From positions 620,001 to 684,000 of the forward strand of contig NZ_AP026763.1 of the NCBI RefSeq assembly GCF_026000435.1: 64,000 nucleotides of DNA, in the 5' to 3' direction. Positions 18,273 to 27,514 of the stretch are shown here, piece after piece (within the stretch, counting starts at the first letter, position 1; every line of letters begins with the position of its first letter). A model generated the notes under the pieces. The model was given only the letters and a program-made list of their open reading frames with translations. It searched no databases and was not told the origin of the DNA. Position numbers and translations under genes: made by a program. Origin of the DNA: Vibrio sp. STUT-A11 (lineage in GTDB: Bacteria > Pseudomonadota > Gammaproteobacteria > Enterobacterales > Vibrionaceae).

Positions 18273-19565
18273 TTACGCTTCAGCAGCCAGTGTTGCAAAA
18301 CAGCGATCTGCTGCTTCTAGCGTGGCATCGATTTCTTTGCTGCCGTGAGCCAGAGATGTGAAGCTTGCTTCAAATGCAGAAGGCGCAAGGTAAACGCCAT
18401 GATCCAGCATCAGGTGGAAGAATCGTTTAAAGCGTTCTACATCACACTTAGTCACATCTTCGTAGGTGGTTACGCTATCTTGATCAGTAAAGAAGAAGCC
18501 GAACATGCCACCCACTTGGTTCACCACCAAAGGAATACCGTGCTTTTCTGCCAGCGATTTAAAGCCATCTGCTAGCTGCTTAGTTTTTGAAGCCAGACGC
18601 TTTTCGTTACCTTCTTCTTTCAGCAGGCTCAAACTGGCGAATCCCGCCGCCATAGCCACAGGGTTACCAGAAAGTGTACCTGCCTGGTATACAGGACCTG
18701 TTGGCGCTACGTATTGCATTACGTCTTTACGACCACCGAAAGCACCAACTGGCATACCACCACCGATTACTTTACCTAGCGTAGTCAGGTCTGGTTTGAT
18801 GTTGTAGTGTGCTTGAGCACCGCCAAGTGCAACACGGAAGCCTGTCATTACTTCATCAAAAATCAGTAGCGCGCCTTCTTGGTCACAGATTTCGCGCAGG
18901 CCTTCATGAAAGCCTTCTACTGGCGGGATACAGTTCATGTTGCCAGCTACAGGCTCAACGATGATACAAGCAATTTCACCTTTGTTTGCAGCAAACAGTT
19001 CACGTACTGAATCAAGATCGTTGAATGTTGCTGTCAGAGTGTGTTTGGCAAAGTCTGCAGGGACACCCGGAGAGCTCGGCTGGCCAAGCGTCAGTGCACC
19101 TGAGCCCGCTTTTACCAGTAAGCTGTCGGCGTGACCATGGTAGCAGCCTTCAAATTTGATGATTTTGTCGCGGCCAGTGAAACCACGAGCAAGGCGAATC
19201 GCACTCATGGTTGCTTCGGTACCAGAGCTAACCATGCGGAGTTGTTCCATCGACGGCACTAGTTCAGAAACCAATTCTGCCATTGAAATTTCTAGCTCAG
19301 TTGGCGCTCCAAAGCTGAGACCACGTTGTGCAGCGTCGATCACTGCTTCACGAATTACCGCATGGTTGTGGCCAAGGATCATTGGCCCCCAAGAACCGAC
19401 GTAATCAATATACGCTTTACCATCGGCGTCAAAAATCAGAGCACCGTCTGCTCGTTCGATAAATAGCGGAGAGCCGCCTACGCCGTTGAATGCACGAACA
19501 GGTGAGTTTACACCGCCTGGAATGGTTTTCTGGGCTTTGTCATACAGCTCTGATGATTTGGTCAT
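18273..19565 (-). CDS. hemL: Glutamate-1-semialdehyde 2,1-aminomutase
   Basis: A 430-residue PLP enzyme that converts glutamate-1-semialdehyde to 5-aminolevulinate in C5-pathway heme synthesis. Visible motifs are GGVNSPVRAFNGVGG near the N-terminus, EGCYHGHADS, LIFDEVMTGFRVALGGAQ and the PLP-lysine segment TLGKVIGGGMPVGAFGG. The frame opens further upstream at 19607, but MTKSSELYDKAQ at 19565 is chosen because it matches the family N-terminus and has AGAGGA upstream. It is a single-gene unit divergent from erpA. Confidence 0.96.
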   Translation of the reverse strand: MTKSSELYDKAQKTIPGGVNSPVRAFNGVGGSPLFIERADGALIFDADGKAYIDYVGSWGPMILGHNHAVIREAVIDAAQRGLSFGAPTELEISMAELVSELVPSMEQLRMVSSGTEATMSAIRLARGFTGRDKIIKFEGCYHGHADSLLVKAGSGALTLGQPSSPGVPADFAKHTLTATFNDLDSVRELFAANKGEIACIIVEPVAGNMNCIPPVEGFHEGLREICDQEGALLIFDEVMTGFRVALGGAQAHYNIKPDLTTLGKVIGGGMPVGAFGGRKDVMQYVAPTGPVYQAGTLSGNPVAMAAGFASLSLLKEEGNEKRLASKTKQLADGFKSLAEKHGIPLVVNQVGGMFGFFFTDQDSVTTYEDVTKCDVERFKRFFHLMLDHGVYLAPSAFEASFTSLAHGSKEIDATLEAADRCFATLAAEA

Positions 19566-19807
19566 GGGGTTATCCTCTTCTGATTGCTCGGACCAAGTGG
19601 TGCGCATTGTACCTAGCTATAATCAACTTAGAAACGTTTTGCTTAATTTATGTGTTGTTTCGCAATGTAATTTTAACTATCCAATAGAAAGAATCGGCGG
19701 TGAATACTTGAACGAGTTGGTCAGGTATTAGATAATCGACCGTAATAAGCACAAATTTGACGTCTTGCTTCAGGCTCGACGCATTACACGAGTGAGAGAG
19801 GTTTTTC

Positions 19808-20149
19808 GTGAGCGAAGTAAACGTACCATTATCTTTTTCTGATGCTGCAGCATCTCGCGTTAAAGCGCTGATTGCAGAAGAAGAAAACCCAGCTTTGAAA
19901 CTGCGCGTCTACATTACGGGTGGTGGCTGTAGCGGTTTCCAATACGGTTTCACTTTTGATGAGAACGTAAATGATGGTGATACCACCATCGTAAATAGTG
20001 GTGTAACACTGGTTGTTGACCCAATGAGCTTGCAATATCTTATCGGTGGTATTGTGGATTACACCGAGGGTTTAGAGGGAGCACGCTTCTTCGTTAATAA
20101 CCCGAATGCAACGACCACTTGTGGCTGTGGTGCCTCATTTAGCGTTTAA
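19808..20149 (+). CDS. erpA: Iron-sulfur cluster insertion protein ErpA
   Basis: A 113-residue A-type carrier that delivers Fe-S clusters to apoproteins such as IspG/IspH. The three ligand cysteines are visible: C41 in GGGCSGFQYGF and C105/C107 in TTCGCGASF. The start is GTG at 19808, giving the usual family length. It is divergent from hemL and followed by a terminator. Confidence 0.96.
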   Translation: MSEVNVPLSFSDAAASRVKALIAEEENPALKLRVYITGGGCSGFQYGFTFDENVNDGDTTIVNSGVTLVVDPMSLQYLIGGIVDYTEGLEGARFFVNNPNATTTCGCGASFSV

Positions 20150-20180
20150 TTTCTGAATAGCTATCCGTTAAGTTATTCAT

Positions 20181-20208
20181 AAGGCTGCATTTTTGCAGCC
20201 TTTGTTTT
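20181..20208 (+). terminator. erpA intrinsic terminator
   Basis: AAGGCTGCA and TGCAGCCTT form a 9-base-pair stem with a TTTT loop, followed by a T-rich tract. Confidence 0.8.
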
Positions 20209-20365
20209 ATGTATTGATGAATTTCCTGAAATTGCGACGTAGTTAAGAATCCAAGCCGCTATCATTTTCTTTTTAGAAAGTTAATTCGTATTATAAATCA
20301 TTCAACTAAGATTGATTTATATACTAAATTAATTCTCGCAACATTGCTTATCGCAAGAGATTATT

Positions 20366-21448
20366 ATGGCTAGCTTTCCCTTTACGCGATTTTTCGCTGA
20401 ACGACCTTATATTGTGTCGTTGCTCATTATTTTATTACTCTCTGCCTGGTTAGGGCTTGGTTTGGTACAAGCCGATGATGTACCGCCACATAACTCATCA
20501 CAAGATATCCCTTTAGCAAAAGTCTCCTATCAAACTTTTACCGCTCAAAATACTTATAAGACGATTGAGTTATATGGTCGCACTGCACCAGATAGACAGG
20601 CGAATCTCGGTGCCGAAATTGCTGGTAAGATCATTGCGCTCAAGGTTGAAAAAGGTGAGTCGGTTAAGCAAGGACAAGTGATCGCGCAAATTGATAAAGG
20701 TGATCTCGCTATTCAACTGGAGCGCGCGCGCTCACTGCTCAAAGTTCGTGAAAAAGAATTCAACGCGGCCCAGTCGTTAAAGAATAGAGGCCTGCAAGGG
20801 GAGGTCGCGTTTAGTAATGCAGAAGCTTCTTTAATGGAAGCCCGAGCACAAGTAACAAACGCTAAGATCGCATTGAGGAATACCAATGTAGTCGCCCCCT
20901 TTAGTGGCATACTCGACCACCTATTTATCGAAACGGGCGATTTTGTCGGTGTTGGCGATCCGGTCGCGACCATTATTGATTTAGCTCACTTAGTGATTGA
21001 GGCGGATGTCAGCGAGCGTCACATTCAGGAGTTGTCGCTAAATCAACCTGCAAAAGTGAAGTTTATCTCTGGTGAGACGGCTGAAGGCACGGTGAATTAT
21101 ATTTCGCGAGTGTCGTCATCCGCAACGAACACTTTCCCGATTGAGATCCTATTGCCAAACCCTCAACAGTTGATTCCTGCTGGGATCAGTACCGAGGTTG
21201 AATTAAACCTCAAGCAACAATTAGCGATTAAGCTAACCCCAGCGATGCTTGCTCTCAATGACGCTGGCATTTTAGGCGTTAAAACGTTAGAGCATCAAAA
21301 GGTCAAATTTATTCCTATTCAGTTAGTTAAAGCTGAGCAGGATGGTGTTTGGCTGACAGGACTGGGGGATAAAGTCGATATTATCACCATTGGTCAAGGT
21401 TTTGTGCGTGACGGTGATGAAGTGATTGCCGTTAAACAAGAATTTTAA
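20366..21448 (+). CDS. RND efflux periplasmic adaptor (membrane fusion protein)
   Basis: A 360-residue HlyD/AcrA-type adaptor. An N-terminal membrane anchor (about 15-36) has no lipobox. The lipoyl halves are at RQANLGAEIAGKIIALKVEK and TNVVAPFSGILDHLFIETGD, joined by a coiled-coil hairpin (about 110-165), then a beta-barrel. It links the RND pump encoded 11 bases downstream to an outer-membrane channel, for which no gene is present here. Position next to erpA-side genes and the shyC-like gene suggests the VexLM locus of V. cholerae (VC0628-VC0629); the substrate is unknown. Confidence 0.92.
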   Translation: MASFPFTRFFAERPYIVSLLIILLLSAWLGLGLVQADDVPPHNSSQDIPLAKVSYQTFTAQNTYKTIELYGRTAPDRQANLGAEIAGKIIALKVEKGESVKQGQVIAQIDKGDLAIQLERARSLLKVREKEFNAAQSLKNRGLQGEVAFSNAEASLMEARAQVTNAKIALRNTNVVAPFSGILDHLFIETGDFVGVGDPVATIIDLAHLVIEADVSERHIQELSLNQPAKVKFISGETAEGTVNYISRVSSSATNTFPIEILLPNPQQLIPAGISTEVELNLKQQLAIKLTPAMLALNDAGILGVKTLEHQKVKFIPIQLVKAEQDGVWLTGLGDKVDIITIGQGFVRDGDEVIAVKQEF

Positions 21449-21459
21449 GTGGGGGTGAT

Positions 21460-24400
21460 ATGTTAAGTTTGATCGACGCCGCTTTATCTCGCACGCGTAC
21501 CATGATGGTGTTGCTGATCTTTGTTCTTATTTCTGGCGTGCTTACCTATCTGACGATTCCGAAAGAATCGAGTCCTGATATCACGATCCCAATTATCTAT
21601 GTCTCTGTGAGCCACCAAGGCATCTCACCTGCCGATGCTGAGCGTTTGCTCGTTCGTCCGATAGAGCAAGAGCTACGTTCTATCGAAGGGGTAAAAGAGA
21701 TGACCGCAACCGCGTCTGAAGGGCACGCGTCGGTTGTGCTGGAGTTCAGCGTTGGCGTTGACCTTGACCGAGCCATGGCTGAAGTACGTGACGCCGTTGA
21801 TCTGGCAAAGCCTAAATTGCCCGCCGATAGTGATGAGCCCACCGTCAATGAAGTCACTTTAGCTTCTGAAGAGCCGGCTTTATCGGTGGTGCTCTACGGT
21901 ACCGTGCCTGAGAGAACCATCGTACATCTTGCGCGTCAATTACGCGACAAGCTGGAGAGCTATCGACAAATCTTGGAAGTGGATATCGCCGGTGACCGCG
22001 AAGATATCGTCGAGATCATCGTCGATCCGCTTTTGATGGAAAGTTATGGACTTGATCAGGCCAATATCTACAACCTGATCGCGTTAAATAACCGTGTGGT
22101 GGCGGCAGGTTTTGTTGATACTGGTTACGGCCGGTTTTCGGTCAAAGTGCCGTCGGTATTTGAGTCGCTCAAAGATGTGCTTGAGCTGCCGGTTAAAGTT
22201 GAAGGTAAGCAAGTGATTACCTTTGGCGATGTAGCGACAGTCAAGAGCGCATTCCGCGATCCAGAAAGTTATGCAAGATTAGACGGCAAGTCAGCGATTG
22301 TGCTCGATGTGAAAAAGCGTGCGGGCGAAAACATCATCGAGACGGTAGAGCTGATCAAAGCGGTGATGACAGAGGCACAAAATCAAGATCAATGGCCGGA
22401 TAACCTACTGGTGAAATACACCTGGGACCAGTCAGATGACGTGAAAATGATGCTCAACGACCTGCAGAACAATATCTTGTCGGCGATCATTTTGGTCGTA
22501 ATTGTGATTATCGCGATCCTCGGTGTGCGCACTGCACTATTGGTCGGTATTTCTATTCCGGGGTCATTCTTGACGGGCTTGCTGGTACTGGCCGTGTTTG
22601 GTTTGACGGTGAATATCATCGTGTTGTTCTCGCTGATCATGGCGGTCGGTATGCTGGTCGATGGCGCGATTGTGGTTACCGAATTTGCCGATCGGCGTAT
22701 GCAAGAAGGGACGCCGCGTAAAGAAGCGTATCGGGATGCGGCAAAGCGCATGGCTTGGCCGATAACGGCCTCGACAGCGACGACATTGGCTGCTTTTGCC
22801 CCTCTGTTGTTCTGGCCGGATGTTACTGGCGAGTTTATGAAATATCTTCCGTTGACGTTGATCGCGACGCTGGCCGCTTCGTTGGCGATGGCATTGCTGT
22901 TTGTTCCTGTGCTGGGTAGTCTTATCGGCAAACCTCAAAATGTCTCTTCTACCCAACGTGAGAAAATGCTTGCGTTGCATGAGGGTGATTATGACAAAGC
23001 CACCGGCTTCACTAAGTTATATTACCACACGCTGAAGATCGCTCTGCGTCATCCGTTAAAGATTTTACTTAGTGCAATCTTGCTCTCGGTTGCCGTTGGT
23101 TTTACTTATGTTAAAGCGGGATTAGGTGCGGAGTTTTTCCCTGAAGTAGACCCACCATTTTTTACGGTAAAAGTACGCTCCTATGGTGATTTATCTATCG
23201 ATGAAAAAGACCGAATCATGCGCAATGTTGAATCGGTAATGTTAGGGCATGACGAGTTTGAAAGCGTCTATACCAAAACCGGTGGCGATGATGAGATTGG
23301 TTTAATTCAGATCACGCTTGTGGATTGGCAGTATCGCCGTAAGGTAAAAACCATCATCGATGAACTGAAACAGACCACAGACCAATTCGCTGGGGTGGAA
23401 ATTGAATACAAGTTTCCGGAAGCTGGTCCACCAACTGAGCACGACTTAGTGATTGAAATGTCAGGATCAACGCTAAGTGGTCTGGACGAAGGCGCGAAAA
23501 TGGTTCGTCATTGGGCGGAGGCTTATCCTGCCTTTACCAATATCAGTGATAACTCAAGTAAAGACGGCATCGACTGGCAGATCGATATTCGCCGTGATGA
23601 TGCCGCCCGCTTCTTGGCAGATGCAACATTGGTTGGCAACACGGTGCAGTTTGTCACTAATGGCTTAAAATTGGGCGATTACCTACCGGATGATTCGAGC
23701 GAGGAAGTCGACATATTGGTTCGCTACCCAGAAGAAAAGCGTGACATTGGCCGCTTTGATCAACTACGAGTTAAAACCGCTGCCGGACTGGTTCCGATTA
23801 CTAACTTCGCCAGCATTATTCCTGAACACAAACAGGATACGATCCGTCGAGTCGATGGACATAGAGTGATCAGCGTGTTTGCGGATATTAGAGAAGGTTA
23901 CAACTTGGCGCTTGAATTACCGAAAGTTGAAGAAGCGCTTAAAGAGTTAACCTTGCCAGAGGGAGTCGAGTTTAAAATCCGAGGTCAGAACGAAGAGCAG
24001 GAAAATTCCTCTGCGTTCCTGCTCAACGCATTTATCGTGGCGCTGGTCGGTATGGCTCTGATCTTAATTACTCAGTTCAACAGCTTCTACCAAGCGTTTC
24101 TTATTCTGAGTGCGGTATTGTTTTCGACGGTTGGTGTGTTTGCTGGCTTGTTGATCTTCCAGAAGCCATTCGGTGTGATCATGTCGGGTATCGGTGTGAT
24201 TGCTTTGGCGGGGATTGTGGTGAACAACAACATCGTTTTGATAGACACCTACAATCAGCTACTCAAACGCGGGTTGGATAAGCGTGATGCGATACTAAGA
24301 ACGGGTGTACAGCGCTTGCGTCCAGTACTACTCACTACCGTCACGACGATTCTAGGCTTGTTACCAATGGTGTTGGAAATGAACATTGATTTGATAAACC

Positions 24401-24564
24401 AGAAAGTTGAATTCGGTGCGCCAAGTACCCAGTGGTGGTCTCAACTAGCAACAGCTGTTTCTGGGGGACTCGCTTTTGCAACACTGCTGACGCTGGTTCT
24501 AACGCCTTGCCTACTTATGCTTGGGAAAGAGCATCTATCTGATGAGATAAAGGAAAAGAGGTGA
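21460..24564 (+). CDS. RND efflux transporter, inner-membrane pump
   Basis: A 1034-residue, 12-helix proton-driven pump of the AcrB/HME superfamily with two large periplasmic loops. The helix-4 relay reads AVGMLVDGAIVVTEFAD, with a single Asp followed by Gly instead of the Asp-Asp of AcrB. Helix 10 reads GIVVNNNIVLIDTYN, lacking the AcrB lysine. This is the pattern of other RND subgroups rather than damage. It is transcribed with the adaptor gene upstream. Confidence 0.94.
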   Translation: MLSLIDAALSRTRTMMVLLIFVLISGVLTYLTIPKESSPDITIPIIYVSVSHQGISPADAERLLVRPIEQELRSIEGVKEMTATASEGHASVVLEFSVGVDLDRAMAEVRDAVDLAKPKLPADSDEPTVNEVTLASEEPALSVVLYGTVPERTIVHLARQLRDKLESYRQILEVDIAGDREDIVEIIVDPLLMESYGLDQANIYNLIALNNRVVAAGFVDTGYGRFSVKVPSVFESLKDVLELPVKVEGKQVITFGDVATVKSAFRDPESYARLDGKSAIVLDVKKRAGENIIETVELIKAVMTEAQNQDQWPDNLLVKYTWDQSDDVKMMLNDLQNNILSAIILVVIVIIAILGVRTALLVGISIPGSFLTGLLVLAVFGLTVNIIVLFSLIMAVGMLVDGAIVVTEFADRRMQEGTPRKEAYRDAAKRMAWPITASTATTLAAFAPLLFWPDVTGEFMKYLPLTLIATLAASLAMALLFVPVLGSLIGKPQNVSSTQREKMLALHEGDYDKATGFTKLYYHTLKIALRHPLKILLSAILLSVAVGFTYVKAGLGAEFFPEVDPPFFTVKVRSYGDLSIDEKDRIMRNVESVMLGHDEFESVYTKTGGDDEIGLIQITLVDWQYRRKVKTIIDELKQTTDQFAGVEIEYKFPEAGPPTEHDLVIEMSGSTLSGLDEGAKMVRHWAEAYPAFTNISDNSSKDGIDWQIDIRRDDAARFLADATLVGNTVQFVTNGLKLGDYLPDDSSEEVDILVRYPEEKRDIGRFDQLRVKTAAGLVPITNFASIIPEHKQDTIRRVDGHRVISVFADIREGYNLALELPKVEEALKELTLPEGVEFKIRGQNEEQENSSAFLLNAFIVALVGMALILITQFNSFYQAFLILSAVLFSTVGVFAGLLIFQKPFGVIMSGIGVIALAGIVVNNNIVLIDTYNQLLKRGLDKRDAILRTGVQRLRPVLLTTVTTILGLLPMVLEMNIDLINQKVEFGAPSTQWWSQLATAVSGGLAFATLLTLVLTPCLLMLGKEHLSDEIKEKR

Positions 24565-24574
24565 CATAATTTGC

Positions 24575-24782
24575 CTAATGCCAGTCACTTAAGGGTTTCT
24601 ATAAGGTCATTCCAGCGAGCCTTAGCGAGACTAGGAATCTAGTATCAGTGCGCTGAGAATATAAAGAAATACCTTTGATAACAAAGTACTCGGATAGAAG
24701 ATCCTGAATCACGCTCCTTCGTCGCGGTTCAGGATGACGGTTGACTGGAGTATTCTGTTTGTTGTTAACGGACTGGCATTAG
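24575..24782. repeat. 12-base inverted repeat flanking an intergenic repeat copy
   Basis: CTAATGCCAGTC at 24575-24586 and its exact complement GACTGGCATTAG at 24771-24782 bracket repeat copy A. Both sit just beyond the converging genes for the RND pump and the M23 peptidase, and adjacent bases (GGAAAAGAGG versus CCTCTTTCC) also pair. Confidence 0.6.
24606..24738 (+). repeat. Short interspersed intergenic repeat, copy A (133 bases)
   Basis: It starts GTCATTCCAGCGAGCCTTAG and ends TTCAGGATGAC, so the ends are near-inverted. It contains blocks CTAGGAATCTAGTATCAGTG and CTGAATCACGCTCCTTCGTC that recur at 53465-53574, and its left half recurs at 63939-64000. No open reading frame is present; it looks like a non-autonomous palindromic repeat. 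Confidence 0.8.
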
Positions 24783-24814
24783 TCATCACTTGCCTCTTTC
24801 CCTGTTCTACTTGC

Positions 24815-26134
24815 TTATTTCATGGTTAATAGCTCGCTGTAACGATCGAGCTTAGCCATATTGATTTTTGCGTTCGCCAAAAAGGTCTGTCTCGCTTGTC
24901 CTGTTAATGATTTTGACTGAGGCAAGTTAACCGTGCGTGGGTTTTTGTGCACTCCATTGACTAGGAACTCGTAATGCAGGTGGGGGCCAGTAACACGTCC
25001 TGTACCGCCTAAGGTACCAATGGTTTGGCCCTGTTTAACACGTTGACCTGTTTTAACGGTACGTTTGGTTAGGTGCAAATACTTGGTAATGTAGGTATTA
25101 CTGTGTTTGATGAACACGTAGTTACCATTAAATTTGTTGTATGACGATTTTTGCACCACACCATCACCGGCAGCCCAAATAGGTGTGCCCACAGGTGCGG
25201 CATAATCGGTACCTCGGTGAGGGCGAACTTTACCTGTCACTGGGTGTAGGCGACGAGGGTTAAAGTTGGAGCTTACACGACGAAAATCCAACGGCGCGCG
25301 CAAAAAGGCTTTCTTCATTGCCCGGCCATTTTCATCGTAATACTTTCCGGATTTCTCATCCAGAATCGCGGTAAAGGTATCTCCTTGGTTTTTGAAAACG
25401 GCCGCGATAATTTTTCCTCGACCAATGACTTCCCCTTCAACCACCTCTTCCTGATACAGCACTCGGAAAGTGTCGTTTTTACGAATATCTAATGCAAAAT
25501 CGATATCCCAACCAAATATACCGGCTAACTCCATAATCTGGTTCGCGTTCAAACCTGAAGAAATCGCCGCATTCCAAAAATTAGATTTGATGGTCGCTTC
25601 GGCGAAATTATATTGATAATCGACCTCTTTTTTATCGATTTCAGATACATAGTTGCCATTTTGTAGCTTGATTCGGAAGGTTTCGAAAGCGTTTAAGGTA
25701 CGTCGTAATTGAACTAAGTTGTTGTTTTCATCAAAACCGAATTGTAGCCTGTCGCCTGGTCGTAGACGTGTTAACTGCTTTTCCACTTCTTTATCAGAGG
25801 AAATCAGCTCATGCAGAACACGTGCAGATAGGCCGACACGGTTAAAGAGAATAGCGGCACTTTCGCCGTTTTTAACGTTGTATGTTTCCCAGCGCAAAAC
25901 GGACGAGGATGTGGAAGAGGTTCCGTTCAATGTCGTCAATTCCATAGAAATTGGCACAGGATAATATTGCCCCACTTTTAAGCGGCTTTGTTGTGGGTCG
26001 AGTTCTTGCGGCTCGGGCAAAAAAAACAGTGCGAAGATGATCAGCGCACTAAAAAAACCGATCAATACTTTGTGCAAGAGTGGAAGTCGGACAAAAATCG
26101 AATGCATGACGTACTTGTTTGCTAAATTAAACAT
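24815..26134 (-). CDS. shyC: M23 family peptidoglycan DD-endopeptidase (Shy/MepM type)
   Basis: A 439-residue envelope enzyme that cuts peptide cross-links in peptidoglycan during growth. An N-terminal membrane helix (about 20-42) anchors it. An OapA/LysM-like segment (about 85-155) is followed by the M23 domain with zinc ligands in HRGTDYAAPVGTPIWA and GPHLHYEFLVNG. V. cholerae has three such enzymes; the one beside tyrS (VC0630) is ShyC, so the symbol rests on gene order. It is divergent from tyrS. Confidence 0.88.
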   Translation of the reverse strand: MFNLANKYVMHSIFVRLPLLHKVLIGFFSALIIFALFFLPEPQELDPQQSRLKVGQYYPVPISMELTTLNGTSSTSSSVLRWETYNVKNGESAAILFNRVGLSARVLHELISSDKEVEKQLTRLRPGDRLQFGFDENNNLVQLRRTLNAFETFRIKLQNGNYVSEIDKKEVDYQYNFAEATIKSNFWNAAISSGLNANQIMELAGIFGWDIDFALDIRKNDTFRVLYQEEVVEGEVIGRGKIIAAVFKNQGDTFTAILDEKSGKYYDENGRAMKKAFLRAPLDFRRVSSNFNPRRLHPVTGKVRPHRGTDYAAPVGTPIWAAGDGVVQKSSYNKFNGNYVFIKHSNTYITKYLHLTKRTVKTGQRVKQGQTIGTLGGTGRVTGPHLHYEFLVNGVHKNPRTVNLPQSKSLTGQARQTFLANAKINMAKLDRYSELLTMK

Positions 26135-26236
26135 AAAAAATGACAGCTACCTAGTCTAACGTGTTTCAAAATGCATCGCTATTCAAGTAATATGTCCAGC
26201 TATTATATTTTGCCAAATCTGTGGGAGTGAACAAGA

Positions 26237-27424
26237 ATGGCGAGCATTGAAGCTGCACTAGCCGAGATTAAGCGCGGTGTTGAAGAGCTGATTCCAGAAG
26301 AAGAGCTGATCGCAAAACTAAAAGAAGGTCGTCCTCTACGTATTAAGTTGGGCGCGGATCCAACGGCACCTGACATCCACCTGGGCCATACGGTTATTTT
26401 CAATAAGCTTCGCTTGTTCCAAGAGTTAGGCCACGAAGTGACGTTTCTGATTGGTGACTTCACTGCAATGGTTGGTGACCCAACTGGTAAAAACTCAACT
26501 CGTCCACCGCTTAGCCGTGAAGACGTACTGCGTAATGCTGAAACGTACAAAGAGCAGGTATTTAAAATTTTAGATCCTGCAAAAACTAAGATTCAATTCA
26601 ACTCAGAGTGGCTATCTGATCTTGGCGCAGAAGGCATGATTCGTCTTGCTGCCAACCAAACGGTTGCTCGTATGTTAGAACGCGATGATTTCAAAAAGCG
26701 TTACACCGGTGGTCAGCCAATCGCCATTCACGAGTTCATGTACCCATTGCTGCAGGGCTGGGACTCAGTTGAAATGAAAACGGATGTCGAGCTTGGCGGT
26801 ACCGACCAGAAGTTCAACTTGCTAATGGGCCGTGAACTACAAAGATCTCACGGTCAGAAGCCTCAGGTTGTTCTAATGATGCCTCTTCTTGTTGGCCTTG
26901 ATGGCGAGAAGAAGATGTCTAAATCTGCGAACAACTACATTGGTATCAGTGAAGCACCAAGCGAGATGTTTGGTAAGATTATGTCTATCTCTGATGATCT
27001 GATGTGGAGTTACTACGAGCTGCTGTCTTTCCGTCCATTAGAAGAGATTGCTCAGTTTAAGGCTGATGTTGATGCTGGTAAGAACCCTCGAGACATCAAA
27101 GTGCTACTTGCGAAAGAAATCATCGCACGTTTCCACACTGATGCCGATGCTGATGCCGCAGAGCAAGAGTTCGTCAACCGTTTTGCTAAGAACCAAATCC
27201 CTGACGAAATGCCAGAATTTGCATTCGAAGCAGGTCGCCCGGTAAGTAACCTGCTAAAAGAAGCGGGTTTATGCCCATCATCTTCAGATGCGATGCGTAT
27301 GGTAAAACAGGGCGCCGCTAAGATTGACGGTGAAAAAGTGGCAGACAGCAAGTTCACGCCAGAAGCAGGCACTTACGTATTCCAGGTTGGTAAGCGTAAA
27401 TTCGCTCGTATTACGATTCAGTAA
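26237..27424 (+). CDS. tyrS: Tyrosyl-tRNA synthetase
   Basis: A 395-residue class I aminoacyl-tRNA synthetase that charges tRNA-Tyr. The HIGH-equivalent HLGHTV is near residue 50, the KMSKS motif is KKMSKSANN, and the C-terminal S4 RNA-binding domain includes SDAMRMVKQGAAKIDGEKV. The length agrees with the TyrRS subgroup common in Vibrio. A terminator follows 22 bases after the stop. Confidence 0.97.
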   Translation: MASIEAALAEIKRGVEELIPEEELIAKLKEGRPLRIKLGADPTAPDIHLGHTVIFNKLRLFQELGHEVTFLIGDFTAMVGDPTGKNSTRPPLSREDVLRNAETYKEQVFKILDPAKTKIQFNSEWLSDLGAEGMIRLAANQTVARMLERDDFKKRYTGGQPIAIHEFMYPLLQGWDSVEMKTDVELGGTDQKFNLLMGRELQRSHGQKPQVVLMMPLLVGLDGEKKMSKSANNYIGISEAPSEMFGKIMSISDDLMWSYYELLSFRPLEEIAQFKADVDAGKNPRDIKVLLAKEIIARFHTDADADAAEQEFVNRFAKNQIPDEMPEFAFEAGRPVSNLLKEAGLCPSSSDAMRMVKQGAAKIDGEKVADSKFTPEAGTYVFQVGKRKFARITIQ

Positions 27425-27446
27425 TCACTAACCGTGCAACAAGCAA

Positions 27447-27476
27447 GAAAGCGCCTATTATGGCGCTTTCATTTTT
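27447..27476. terminator. Bidirectional terminator between tyrS and dacB
   Basis: GAAAGCGCC and GGCGCTTTC form a 9-base-pair stem with a 6-base loop, followed by ATTTTT on the plus strand. Confidence 0.85.
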
Positions 27477-27514
27477 GAGGAGAGTTAGCTTTAAGAAAAG
27501 CTTAACGGCGGGAA

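Noticed and set aside
22389..22931. 180-codon open frame antisense to the RND pump
   Set aside because: Shadow of a GC-biased membrane-protein gene; no ribosome site or family match.
21460..24564. RND pump as inactive because of the VDG change
   Set aside because: The same single-Asp pattern is normal in several functional RND subgroups, and the rest of the protein is intact.
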